A stretch of DNA of 64,000 bases from assembly GCF_000372645.1 (NCBI RefSeq), contig NZ_APMP01000009.1, positions 1 through 64,000 of the forward strand. The letters run 5' to 3'. Of the stretch, positions 10,200-17,279 are shown piece by piece. The translations under genes were made by a program, and so were the position numbers. How positions within the stretch are numbered: position 1 is the first letter of the stretch; every line of letters begins with the position of its first letter. Source of the DNA: Caulobacter vibrioides OR37. Lineage in GTDB: Bacteria; Pseudomonadota; Alphaproteobacteria; Caulobacterales; Caulobacteraceae. Below the pieces are notes generated by a model. The model saw only the letters and a list, made by a program, of their open reading frames with translations. It was not told the origin of the DNA and made no database searches.

Positions 10200-11444
10200 C
10201 TAGATCAGGGACTTCAGCCGGTCGATCCCCGTCGCCTCCCGAACGATCCGGGCCGCGAGCGCATTGCCGTTCGCGGCGTTGGTGAAGACGACGATCGCGC
10301 GTCCGCGGCGGGCGTCGCCGACGCCCAGCGTCTTGAAGATCCCGTAATTGCTGCCGCTGTGCTGGAACAGCGGGCCCGCCGAGGATTGTTCGAGTTCCCA
10401 ACCCAGTCCGCGCGAAATGTCGCGCCCGCGGATGTCGAGCAGAGGGGTGAGCATCGCTCGCCGCGAAGCATCGCTGATCTCCCAGTCCGCCCGTGTCGGC
10501 CGGTCGATCATCAGCCGCATGAACTTCGCGTAGTCGGACGCCGTCGTCAGGAGCCCGCCGGCCGAATTGACCAGCAGATCGTGCGTCGACGGCGCCGTCT
10601 TTGGGTCGATCTCGCGCATCGCCGCGATCGACTCTTCGTAGGTCCATGACGCGATCGGCTTGCGCCACCGCGAAGCGACCCCAAGCAGCCGGTCGCCCAG
10701 CTCGCGCGTGGGCTGGGGCGGAAGCGTCTCCTCGCCCTCCGGAGGCTCGGAATGGCCAAAGACCGCCGACCTGGCGATCCGTTCGTCCCAGCCGAAGCCG
10801 CTGTGAGACATGCCGGCCGGCTCGAACAGCTTGGCCCGCATCACGTCGCCAAGGCCCATGCCCATGATCGACTCGACGACCAACTGGAGCCAGACGAAGG
10901 CTTCGCCCGAATAGGTGTAGCTTGTTCCCGGCGCCTTGCTCGTCACGAGCGGTCCGGTGGCCCAGTTGGGCAAGCCGGTCGAATGCGCCAGCACGTGCCG
11001 GACCGTGATCCGTTCCAGATTCGGATCATCACCCAGATACCCGGGCCGGCGATACGCGACGAGCGGCGTGTCGAGGTCCAGGCGCTTCTCATCGACCAGC
11101 CGCATCACGACATAGGCGAAGACCGGCTTGGTCATGGACGCGGCTTCAAACAACGTGTCCTCCCGCACCGGGTCGCGGGTGAGAACGTTTTTCACGCCAA
11201 AGCCGCGGCTCCAGGCGAGCTTTCCGCTATCGATGACCGCGATGGCGACGCCGGGGACCCCGGCGATGCGCATGAAGCGCGGAAGCTCCTGAACCAAGTC
11301 GTCCGACGGGATCCAGGCGGCATCCTCGTCCAAGCACCGGGCTGGCGGACGGGCGCGGGCCGATGTCGCCCCGCCGCCGACGGTCAGCGCCGCGGATCCG
11401 GCCAGCAAGGCGCGCCGCGCGAACGTCGGTCCAGAAGAGCTCAT
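10200..11444 (-). CDS. Class C beta-lactamase-type serine hydrolase (secreted)
   Basis: A 414-residue penicillin-binding-fold hydrolase. A twin-Arg-like leader (FARRALLAGSAALTVGGG) suggests export. The catalytic SxxK motif is SMTK, with Ser at residue 103 and Lys at 106. YSG follows in the GTSYTYSGEAF segment (the Tyr motif) and the C-terminal HSG in FQHSGSN replaces KTG. These are typical of the esterase EstB/class C beta-lactamase-related family rather than a true AmpC. The ATG at 11444 follows GGAAACCGAG; a TTG start four codons earlier is also possible. It is transcribed divergently from urcA across a palindrome-rich region. Confidence 0.88.
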   Translation of the reverse strand: MSSSGPTFARRALLAGSAALTVGGGATSARARPPARCLDEDAAWIPSDDLVQELPRFMRIAGVPGVAIAVIDSGKLAWSRGFGVKNVLTRDPVREDTLFEAASMTKPVFAYVVMRLVDEKRLDLDTPLVAYRRPGYLGDDPNLERITVRHVLAHSTGLPNWATGPLVTSKAPGTSYTYSGEAFVWLQLVVESIMGMGLGDVMRAKLFEPAGMSHSGFGWDERIARSAVFGHSEPPEGEETLPPQPTRELGDRLLGVASRWRKPIASWTYEESIAAMREIDPKTAPSTHDLLVNSAGGLLTTASDYAKFMRLMIDRPTRADWEISDASRRAMLTPLLDIRGRDISRGLGWELEQSSAGPLFQHSGSNYGIFKTLGVGDARRGRAIVVFTNAANGNALAARIVREATGIDRLKSLI

Positions 11445-11551
11445 CTCGGTTTCCAATAAGGCCGTCGGGAAAGTCTCGCGTGCTGGCGACCCTATTTCAA
11501 GGGCCGAGCGCGCGGGGGCCGGCGGGGTGCGAGGCCGCCCCGAATTGGTTT

Positions 11552-11627
11552 CGTTGGCAACGATATGTTACCGCTAACATTTTTTCGTCGAAGTGGCGCT
11601 TTCGCACTTGCAGCAGACAACGTTGTC
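11552..11627. promoter_or_regulatory. Cluster of palindromes, including a LacI-type operator-like site
   Basis: Three inverted repeats lie in the divergent promoter region: cgttg-g-caacg (11552-11562), atgtta-ccgc-taacat (11565-11580) and gacaacgttgtc (11616-11627). The middle one differs by one base from the ATGTTAGCGCTAACAT form used by several LacI-family repressors. The regulated gene could be either the serine hydrolase or urcA. No regulator gene is nearby. Confidence 0.45.
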
Positions 11628-11672
11628 ATGCATCTCTGACAGCGACGGACGACGAGGCGAGACCCGGGGGCC

Positions 11673-11729
11673 GTCAGAGGAACGCGCCGGGAGGCGGTTG
11701 AACCCAACCTCCTTTCCGGGACTACCCAC
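11673..11729 (+). promoter_or_regulatory. Conserved 5' leader of the first urcA gene
   Basis: The 28 bases from 11673 match 25 of 28 bases at 12268 upstream of the second paralogue. The leader holds GGAGG (11690-11694) and a GGTTG-AACC-CAACC stem-loop (11696-11709). A TTG at 11698 opens an 11-codon frame whose TGA overlaps the urcA ATG as ATGA. Confidence 0.55.
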
Positions 11730-12044
11730 ATGATCCGTCTGCTCGTTATCGCCATCTCGGCCCTGATGGCCACGACCGCCGCCACCTCGGCCAGCGCCGC
11801 CGAGATCGCCGTCAAGGTCGCCGGTCGCTCGACCCCGGCCGTCCACGCCGACATCGTCCAAGCCGCCAAGCAGCTGTGCCAGCAGGATCTGGCCGACGGC
11901 CCCGCCGTTCCGACCGATTTCGCCGCCTACTGCGTGCGCGAAGTCACCCGCGACGCCGTCCGCCGCGCCCACAGCCGCGATCTGGTCGCCTATGACAAGG
12001 CCCAGGGCCGCGCCACCTATCTCATGCGCGTCTCGTCGCGCTAA
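11730..12044 (+). CDS. UrcA-family secreted protein (copy 1)
   Basis: A 104-residue protein with a signal peptide (MIRLLVIAISALMATTAATSASA). The mature part EIAVKVAGRSTPAVHADIVQAAKQLC...YCVREVTRDAVRRAH carries two cysteines and the Ala/Val-rich pattern of the UrcA family, named after a uranium-responsive Caulobacter gene. The molecular function is unknown; it is probably periplasmic. It is paralogous to the next gene and shares the same leader. No purine-rich ribosome site sits directly before the ATG; the only GGAGG is about 36 bases upstream, suggesting leader-coupled or structure-dependent translation. Confidence 0.83.
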   Translation: MIRLLVIAISALMATTAATSASAAEIAVKVAGRSTPAVHADIVQAAKQLCQQDLADGPAVPTDFAAYCVREVTRDAVRRAHSRDLVAYDKAQGRATYLMRVSSR

Positions 12045-12069
12045 GGTCGCTCAAAACCGCGACGGCCAT

Positions 12070-12101
12070 AGCCCTCGGGACTCGCGACCCGAGGGCTTTT
12101 T
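12070..12101 (+). terminator. Intrinsic terminator after first urcA
   Basis: AGCCCTCGGG (12070-12079) pairs perfectly with CCCGAGGGCT (12088-12097) around an eight-base loop, followed by a T run. Confidence 0.92.
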
Positions 12102-12267
12102 GCCGCCGGTTTGATCGGCCTGGCGCCGCCGATGACGGCTTTTCGCGCGCGCTTGGCGCGACCGTCCCCATTTAGGGTGCAGCGCAACATAATCGTTGAT
12201 CAGTCACACAAACGTCGCTATAGCCGATGACGACGACGCAGGCGGGCGTTCAGACCTTGGCCGGATC

Positions 12268-12322
12268 GTCAGAGGAACGCGTCTGGAGGTGGTTGCTCAC
12301 AACCCCCTTTCGGAGCATCGAA
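12268..12322 (+). promoter_or_regulatory. Conserved 5' leader of the second urcA gene
   Basis: It is nearly identical over 28 bases to the leader at 11673. It contains GGAGG (12285-12289) and a GGTTG-CTCA-CAACC stem-loop (12291-12304). Here the TTG at 12293 is in frame with the urcA ATG at 12323, so it could also be an alternative start adding ten residues. Confidence 0.55.
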
Positions 12323-12616
12323 ATGATCCGCACCATCGCCATGGCCGCCTCGGCCCTCGCCCTGACCGTCGCCGCCCCGGCTTCGGCCGCTGAAATGCGC
12401 GTCAAGGTCGCCGGCAAGTCGGCCGCCGAAGTCCACGCCGAAATCGTCAAGGCCGCCTCGTCGGTCTGCTGGCACGACGTTCGTGGCGAAGCCCTGGCCG
12501 GCTACCTGTACCCGGCCTGCATCCGCGCCTCGGTCAACGACGCGGTCGCCAAGATCAACAACCCGGCCCTGACCGCCTACAACACGGCCAATTCGGGCGC
12601 CATCTCGGCCCGCTAA
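12323..12616 (+). CDS. UrcA-family secreted protein (copy 2)
   Basis: A 97-residue paralogue of the preceding urcA-like gene: signal peptide MIRTIAMAASALALTVAAPASA, then EMRVKVAGKSAAEVHAEIVKAASSVCW...YPACIRASVNDAVAKI with two cysteines in equivalent positions. Both begin MIR and share the leader, so the pair arose by duplication of a whole transcription unit, each copy with its own terminator. The ATG at 12323 gives a normal signal peptide. An in-frame TTG at 12293 with a better-spaced GGAGG is an alternative. The function is unknown. Confidence 0.83.
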   Translation: MIRTIAMAASALALTVAAPASAAEMRVKVAGKSAAEVHAEIVKAASSVCWHDVRGEALAGYLYPACIRASVNDAVAKINNPALTAYNTANSGAISAR

Positions 12617-12642
12617 GCCGCGATCCAAAGTACCAAGCGTTC

Positions 12643-12683
12643 AAAACCCGCCGCGGCAGAGGTCGCGGCGGGTTTTGCTTTTT
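12643..12683 (+). terminator. Intrinsic terminator after second urcA
   Basis: AAAACCCGCCGCG (12643-12655) pairs perfectly with CGCGGCGGGTTTT (12664-12676), then gcttttt. The stem is symmetrical enough to work in both directions and also closes the CBASS transcript side. Confidence 0.92.
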
Positions 12684-12797
12684 GCGGTGAGGGGGACTTT
12701 GGGGGAGATCTTTGATCTCGGCGGCGACATTCACAACGACCGGTTTACCGCCGGCCATTCGAAGCCGTCGTCGCTCCCATCCGCCCCGCTTGGGCGC

Positions 12798-14189
12798 CTA
12801 ACGCCTCTTTTGCCGAAACTTGACCCAGCCGGGCCGGGCCGAATTCCGCTTCGGCATGCGCAGGCCGTAAATTGTGACGGGAACCCGCCGGTGGCCAACG
12901 AGCACACCGTTTCGACGCACCGCGACGTCCATGAAATGTCTTCCCGTGTAGGCCGCGTTCTCTTCAGCCCGAAGGCCGACGCCCACTGGGTGCCCAAGGT
13001 CGTTCTCCTCCTCTGCCTCCTTGCCCTCATTGCGGACAGTCCAGGTGACGATGGAGCCGGCGGGCAGCTCGTGGGCGTTGGCGAGAGTGAACTCGATAGA
13101 GGAGTTCTTCGGCAGCGGGCCGATGCTGTTGAGCCCCCGGATGGTTCTCACTGGACCGCTCGGAGCCGTCGCCTCGACGTGTACTTCGGGGACGAAGAGC
13201 ACCGGCGTTAGCGCCCTGGCCATTTCCGTGAGCATCTCTTCTTCTGGCGGGACAGGGAAGAAATGATGGAATGCTTCCGCCCAGATGTCGGCGGCCTGCG
13301 ATTTTGTGGGGGCCGCCAGCGCGCGATCCGCCGTCGACAGCAGTCCGTCGAGCCCTGCAACGAACGCGTCTGAACGCTCTTTCGAAAGGCGGTTGAGGTT
13401 CTCTGTCGTGTCGACGGGATTGGCTACGGCCGGGTTTCGGCGAAGTCGCGACAGGGCGGCGTTCACCACCGCGCGAAGATACTCATCGTCGCCGCTGAAG
13501 CCTTCCACGTCGAGGGTAACGTACCCTTGCGCCGCGAGAACGGTAAGCATGATGGAAGAGGGTCGGTGTTCCGCCTCGAAGGCTAGTGCGGCCCACATCT
13601 TGAGGTATCGCACCAAGCGGCGGACCCGAGGGCGGTCACTGTCGCTGATCGTGTCTTTCCACCATCCGTAGAAGGCCTTCGGATCGCTCGGTTCCCAGGC
13701 ATCTTCCTGAGTTGCCAGAGCGCGCGCATCGCGGTCCCGGTCTAGGTGGTACGACGGAACGTCAATATGGAAGTTGTCCGCAAAGTGGATACGATTGCAA
13801 CGCGGCTTCGGAGCCGAAACGCCTTCCGCGTCGTTCTCACTATCCTCCACGTAGGCCTCCAAGCTAGCCTGGACAAAGTCCTTGAGCTCGGAGGGCTTGT
13901 GACCCCCGTCGAAGGGCGTGCCCAACCAGTTGAAGTACACGCCGAGGTCGATGTCGAACTCTTCGAATTTGCTAGGCGGCCGCACCTGGGTGCCGAACTT
14001 GTATGACCCCTGAAGCCAGGACGAGAGGGTGTACCCTGATCGTTCCTTTAGGTCCGCAAGCAGGTAGCTCGCAAGGTCGTTCCAGCGCTCCTTCTGAGCG
14101 TCGTACTGCTCGTCGGAAGGCCGGATGCGCCAGTCCAGGCATTCGGTCGGCGTGGTGGTGCTGAAAAACAAGCTGGCGGCGTTGCCCAT
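12798..14189 (-). CDS. CBASS cyclic-dinucleotide synthase (DncV-like CD-NTase) with AGS-C sensor domain
   Basis: A 463-residue nucleotidyltransferase. The CD-NTase core is plain: GS at residues 61-62 in WLQGSYKFGTQVRP, catalytic DID at 79-81 (EEFDIDLGVYF), third Asp at 143 in FHIDVPSY, and a helical SDPKAFYGWWKD...RLVRYLKMW region that parallels V. cholerae DncV segment by segment. The C-terminal third (about 345-450, containing IVTWTVRNEGKEAEEE and AAYTGRHFMDVAV) looks like the AGS-C sensor domain found on CBASS and SMODS synthases. It probably makes a cyclic dinucleotide on phage infection; the product is not predictable. It starts eight bases after capV. No Cap2/Cap3 genes follow. Confidence 0.9.
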   Translation of the reverse strand: MGNAASLFFSTTTPTECLDWRIRPSDEQYDAQKERWNDLASYLLADLKERSGYTLSSWLQGSYKFGTQVRPPSKFEEFDIDLGVYFNWLGTPFDGGHKPSELKDFVQASLEAYVEDSENDAEGVSAPKPRCNRIHFADNFHIDVPSYHLDRDRDARALATQEDAWEPSDPKAFYGWWKDTISDSDRPRVRRLVRYLKMWAALAFEAEHRPSSIMLTVLAAQGYVTLDVEGFSGDDEYLRAVVNAALSRLRRNPAVANPVDTTENLNRLSKERSDAFVAGLDGLLSTADRALAAPTKSQAADIWAEAFHHFFPVPPEEEMLTEMARALTPVLFVPEVHVEATAPSGPVRTIRGLNSIGPLPKNSSIEFTLANAHELPAGSIVTWTVRNEGKEAEEENDLGHPVGVGLRAEENAAYTGRHFMDVAVRRNGVLVGHRRVPVTIYGLRMPKRNSARPGWVKFRQKRR

Positions 14190-14197
14190 GGTGGAAC

Positions 14198-15181
14198 TCA
14201 GTTGTTGAAGAAGGCGGGCACCGGCGCTTCACGGCCGAGCATGGCCTGCAGCCGTGGCTTCGCGAGATGCTCGCGGGCAGACGCTTCAGCCAGTCCGCGA
14301 AGATCCAAGATTGATCCTGGGCTTGCTACGTCTAGGCCGAGGAAGCGCTCCTGCTGCGGCGACTGCCTTTGATCGATGCGCAGGTAGCGTTCCCCCAGAC
14401 GATGCCGGAGCATTTCCTGAACGATCATCTGCTGAGACGAGATCATCACACTGGGCAACCGCTGCCCCTCCATCCAGGCCATCCATCCCATGTCGACTGA
14501 TACCGTGTTGGAGAATGAAAACTGCGCGGTCGTCGTGCCGATGCTGAGCATGGAGACGTCCGCTGCGTCCCAGCCGAGGAAGTGTTCGGCCTCGTGCAAG
14601 GCCACTTGATCGGGCGCGTTGGCGTAGAGGCCACCGTCGGCAAATAACTCGCCGCCAATTCGATGCAACGGAAAGAAGGTGGGTGCAGCCGATGTCGCCA
14701 GCGCCACGTCGGCCACGTCGAGCCGCCAATCGCGCACGAAGGTCTCGTGGTGGCTGGTCTTGAAAACCTGCGGCGCGCCCTTGGTAAGATTGACGGCCGG
14801 AACGACCACCCGTTGGCGGAGGTCACCGATCTTTCGTCCATTGCCCACAATCGTCTCGATCACTTCTCGGAGCGGTTCAGGGCGATAGCCGGCGCGAAAG
14901 GCATTTGTTCGCAGGGCGAGGGCGCGCCCCGCCCCGGTCTGAGGCGGAGGTTTGTCACCGAAGATTTCCGGCCCCTTCTTGACCATGGCGTCACGGATGG
15001 TTGCGGCCGGTGTGCCAGCCGCCAATCCGAGCGCGATGATCCCGCCAATGGACGTGCCGGCGATCAGGTCGAACTGGGAATGGATCGGCCGGCCGCTGTG
15101 CTGCTCAATTTCTGCGAGGACGCACGCGGTGTAGAGGCCAAGGAACCCCCCGCCGGACAGCGCCAAAATCTGGTAAGTCAT
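14198..15181 (-). CDS. capV: CBASS effector: patatin-like phospholipase CapV
   Basis: A 327-residue patatin-family lipase. The glycine-rich oxyanion loop LSGGGFLGLY is at residues 8-17, the nucleophile elbow GTSIG has Ser44, and the dyad Asp182 lies in FADGGLYANAP. In CBASS the enzyme is switched on by the cyclic nucleotide made by the partner synthase and degrades membrane phospholipids, killing the infected cell. The gene order capV then synthase, eight bases apart, matches known CapV systems. The ATG at 15181 follows GTGGGGGAA. Base composition is less GC-rich than neighbours, consistent with a mobile defence module. Confidence 0.92.
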   Translation of the reverse strand: MTYQILALSGGGFLGLYTACVLAEIEQHSGRPIHSQFDLIAGTSIGGIIALGLAAGTPAATIRDAMVKKGPEIFGDKPPPQTGAGRALALRTNAFRAGYRPEPLREVIETIVGNGRKIGDLRQRVVVPAVNLTKGAPQVFKTSHHETFVRDWRLDVADVALATSAAPTFFPLHRIGGELFADGGLYANAPDQVALHEAEHFLGWDAADVSMLSIGTTTAQFSFSNTVSVDMGWMAWMEGQRLPSVMISSQQMIVQEMLRHRLGERYLRIDQRQSPQQERFLGLDVASPGSILDLRGLAEASAREHLAKPRLQAMLGREAPVPAFFNN

Positions 15182-15218
15182 TTCCCCCACGACACCCCTT
15201 GCGAACAACGCGCACGAG

Positions 15219-15237
15219 TAGCGAAGCTAGTTCGCTA
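15219..15237. promoter_or_regulatory. Palindrome in the CBASS promoter region
   Basis: TAGCGAA (15219-15225) and TTCGCTA (15231-15237) are perfect inverted arms around gctag, 38 bases upstream of the capV start. It could be a repressor site or a remnant of the insertion junction. There is no direct evidence of binding. Confidence 0.4.
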
Positions 15238-15384
15238 TCGAGGCGCTAGTCTAGACACCGGGGTGACGATTGGGGCGGCATGTCTGAATGCGGCGCCGCC
15301 CCGCCGTCGCGAAGCGCGGTCGCGTCGCGGTGGGTGGCGGGCTGAACGTGCGTTGGCGGGATGGCGACGTCGGCCCCAACGCGA

Positions 15385-15416
15385 AAAGCCCGCCGGGAGC
15401 GCTCCCGGCGGGCTTT
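15385..15416 (-). terminator. Terminator of rpmB
   Basis: AAAGCCCGCCGGGAGC (15385-15400) is followed at once by its exact complement GCTCCCGGCGGGCTTT (15401-15416), a 16-bp palindrome with T-rich ends on both strands. It lies 32 bases past the rpmB stop and may also serve as a bidirectional barrier to the CBASS side. Confidence 0.88.
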
Positions 15417-15447
15417 CGAAATTCTCGGCCTTGGAAGCCGGTAAGCC

Positions 15448-15747
15448 TTAGGCGGCTTGGGCGGCGGCCTTCACCTTGGCCTTCACCTGGGCCTTGATCT
15501 TCAGGGCGCGCGGCGACAGTTGCTCGTCCTTGGCGCCCAGCAGGAAGGTGTCCAGGCCGCCCTTGAAGTCGAGCGTGCGCAGCGCCGCGTTGCTGATGCG
15601 CAGCTTGAAGGTCTGGCCCAGCGCTTCCGACTGGAGCGTGGCGGGCGACAGAGCCGGCAGGAAGCGGCGCTTGGTCTTGATGTTCGAGTGGCTCACATTG
15701 TGGCCGACCATCGGACCGATACCGGTAAGTTCGCAACGGCGCGACAT
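15448..15747 (-). CDS. rpmB: 50S ribosomal protein L28
   Basis: A 99-residue large-subunit ribosomal protein. [22 protein letters not shown] and [10 protein letters not shown] are the invariant N-terminal signature (L28 proteins bear CxxTGK/G..GNNVSHS-type motifs). The length is the longer alphaproteobacterial form, with a Lys/Ala-rich C-terminal helix ([17 protein letters not shown]). It is an essential translation component. It is transcribed alone on the reverse strand and ends in a strong palindrome. The CBASS genes lie downstream of it on the same strand, but the start-to-stop gap and terminator separate them. Confidence 0.97.
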   Translation of the reverse strand: MSRRCELTGIGPMVGHNVSHSNIKTKRRFLPALSPATLQSEALGQTFKLRISNAALRTLDFKGGLDTFLLGAKDEQLSPRALKIKAQVKAKVKAAAQAA

Positions 15748-15988
15748 GGTGGTTACCCTGGGCTTGGGCGAAGCCCCGCTCCGTTTAAGGAGCCTGGCCC
15801 GCTACATATGAATTCGGACACGCGGTCCGGACGAGGTCCGCCGCGCGAGAGCGGGCGATATAGGCGAAGGCTCGCCGTCGAGTCAAGGCTGGAGTCCGAC
15901 GCGGCGAAGGAACCATCGCCCCAACCTCGCCTTCAAGCACGGTTCATGTGCCGCTCTATATATAGGGCCGCAGAAGGAGACCTTTCGT

Positions 15989-16453
15989 ATGCGTTCCACC
16001 GCCCTCGCCGCCTCCGCCCTGGCGCTCGCCGCCGGCGTCGCCCTCGCCGGCTTCAGCCTGGCCCAGACCCCCGCGCGCGCCCCCGCGAAGGCGACGATTC
16101 TGCCCGGCTACTGGGAGTACGACTACAAGGTCGGCATCATTCCGGTCAGCAGCGAGACCAAGTGCCTGAAGCCCGCCGACGCCGAGCAATTCTCGCGCGG
16201 GATCTGCACCCGCAAATATCGCTGCGACTACACCACCAATGTCGTCTCGAACGGCAAGATCCAGCTGCAGGGCTCGTGGACCGACAAGAAGGACCGCGTC
16301 TCTCCGGTCACCGCCGAGGGCTCCTACACGCCCGAGAGCTTCAAGATGGATATCCACATCAAGACGATCAGCGGGATGCCGGTGGCCGGGACCATGACCG
16401 CCAAGCGCCTGTCGGCCGACTGCCCCGCCCCGGACCCCGCCAGCGGCAAGTGA
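15989..16453 (+). CDS. Secreted DUF3617-family protein
   Basis: A 154-residue protein with a signal peptide (MRSTALAASALALAAGVALAGFSLAQ). The mature part begins with the family hallmark PGYWEYDYKVGIIPVSSETKCLKP, then pairs of cysteines (GICTRKYRCDY), a GSWTDKKDRVSPVTAEGSY strand set and a final cysteine (SADCP). The family is periplasmic, of unknown function, and frequent in Sphingomonadales and Caulobacterales. A strong AGAAGGAGA ribosome site precedes the ATG at 15989. It is probably monocistronic. Confidence 0.86.
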   Translation: MRSTALAASALALAAGVALAGFSLAQTPARAPAKATILPGYWEYDYKVGIIPVSSETKCLKPADAEQFSRGICTRKYRCDYTTNVVSNGKIQLQGSWTDKKDRVSPVTAEGSYTPESFKMDIHIKTISGMPVAGTMTAKRLSADCPAPDPASGK

Positions 16454-16483
16454 CGCCGCGACGCTTGGCCGCGTGAAACCGAT

Positions 16484-16560
16484 TTGTGGTTAATCCGCTT
16501 TAAGCTACAATAGCTGGTAGGGAACAAACGCTGAATCGGAGAACGTCGCCGATTCGGTCA
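16484..16560 (+). promoter_or_regulatory. Promoter-like sequence with GANTC-bearing hairpin (possible small RNA start)
   Basis: TTGTGG (16484-16489), 16 bases, then TACAAT (16506-16511) within gctacaat resembles a housekeeping promoter. It is followed by GAATCGG (16533-16539) and CCGATTC (16549-16555), a hairpin whose arms each hold a GANTC (CcrM) site. No protein gene begins downstream on this strand, so a small RNA is possible. The evidence is weak. Confidence 0.25.
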
Positions 16561-16633
16561 TGATTCGTTTCGCCCCTGTTCGAGGAAGCGTTAGCGCGCG
16601 TTAAGAGGCGTGGCCGGACGGTTTCCCAGGCCC

Positions 16634-17104
16634 CTACCACATCACGTCCGGTTCTTGCCCCGCCAGCGCCTCGGCGATCCGCCGGCGGGTGGCGGGGGTG
16701 GTCGACTCGGGCAGGGCGTCGGGCGCGAACCACCCCACCGCCAGGATCTCGCCCGCCGCGTCGGAGGCGCAGGGCTCCCAGGCGTCGACGCGGTAGAGCA
16801 GCACGTGGTCGCCCGGATGCAGCGCCTCGTTGCTATGGGCCGACACCAGGCGCGGCCGCGAAAGCGCCCGGACCCCGGCCTCCTCCCGCAGCTCGCGAAC
16901 GACGGCGGTCTCGGCCGTCTCGCCGCGCTCGACCCCGCCGCCGGGCAGGTACCAGCCCTTCAGATAGGTGTGCTCGACCAGCAGGACCTTGCCGGCCTCG
17001 TCCGTGACCACCGCCCGCACGCCCAGGGTCAGCCCCCGCCTCATCCGAAAGACGGCGTAGATCAGCGGGCGGGCAAAGGGTTCGATGCGGCGACGCCAGG
17101 TCAT
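16634..17104 (-). CDS. Nudix hydrolase
   Basis: A 156-residue Nudix pyrophosphohydrolase. The full Nudix box runs from Gly56 to Val78 with E62, R70, E71, E74 and E75 in place (GX5EX7REUXEEXGU), preceded by the strand VRAVVTDEAGKVLLVEH and YLPGG. It hydrolyses a nucleoside diphosphate linked to some moiety using Mg2+. The substrate cannot be told. A basic amphipathic N-terminus (MTWRRRIEPFARPLIYAVFRMRRG) is a feature of a subgroup close to ADP-ribose/NADH-type enzymes. It is divergent from the folate-related genes that follow. Confidence 0.9.
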   Translation of the reverse strand: MTWRRRIEPFARPLIYAVFRMRRGLTLGVRAVVTDEAGKVLLVEHTYLKGWYLPGGGVERGETAETAVVRELREEAGVRALSRPRLVSAHSNEALHPGDHVLLYRVDAWEPCASDAAGEILAVGWFAPDALPESTTPATRRRIAEALAGQEPDVMW

Positions 17105-17198
17105 GGCCCAGCTCTGTACAGCTTACCGGCCTTGCGGTCAGCGGTCTCGACCTTTAAAGCCGGCTTGACCGCTGTTTTCTTTCATCCGGAGCCGCGCC

Positions 17199-17279
17199 AT
17201 GCTCGCGATCGGTGTCATCGCCATTTTCCTGCTCATCATCATGGGCCTGAACGCCGTCGAGTTCGGCCGCATCGACTAA
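17199..17279 (+). CDS. 26-residue membrane peptide coupled to the downstream SDR
   Basis: ATG at 17199 opens MLAIGVIAIFLLIIMGLNAV followed by EFGRID and TAA: a single hydrophobic helix with an acidic tail. The final A of the TAA is the first base of the ATG of the next gene (TAATG), the classic geometry for termination-reinitiation. A CCGGAGCC ribosome-like site precedes it. No homologue is recognised. The geometry and composition make a genuine small protein plausible. Confidence 0.55.
   Translation: MLAIGVIAIFLLIIMGLNAVEFGRID

Noticed and set aside
12200-12322. Alternative long start for second urcA gene at 12227
   Set aside because: The longer N-terminus lacks a signal peptide and runs through the conserved leader.
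16490-16504. Possible CtrA TTAA-N-TTAA box
   Set aside because: The spacing is six bases rather than seven and no gene begins appropriately downstream.
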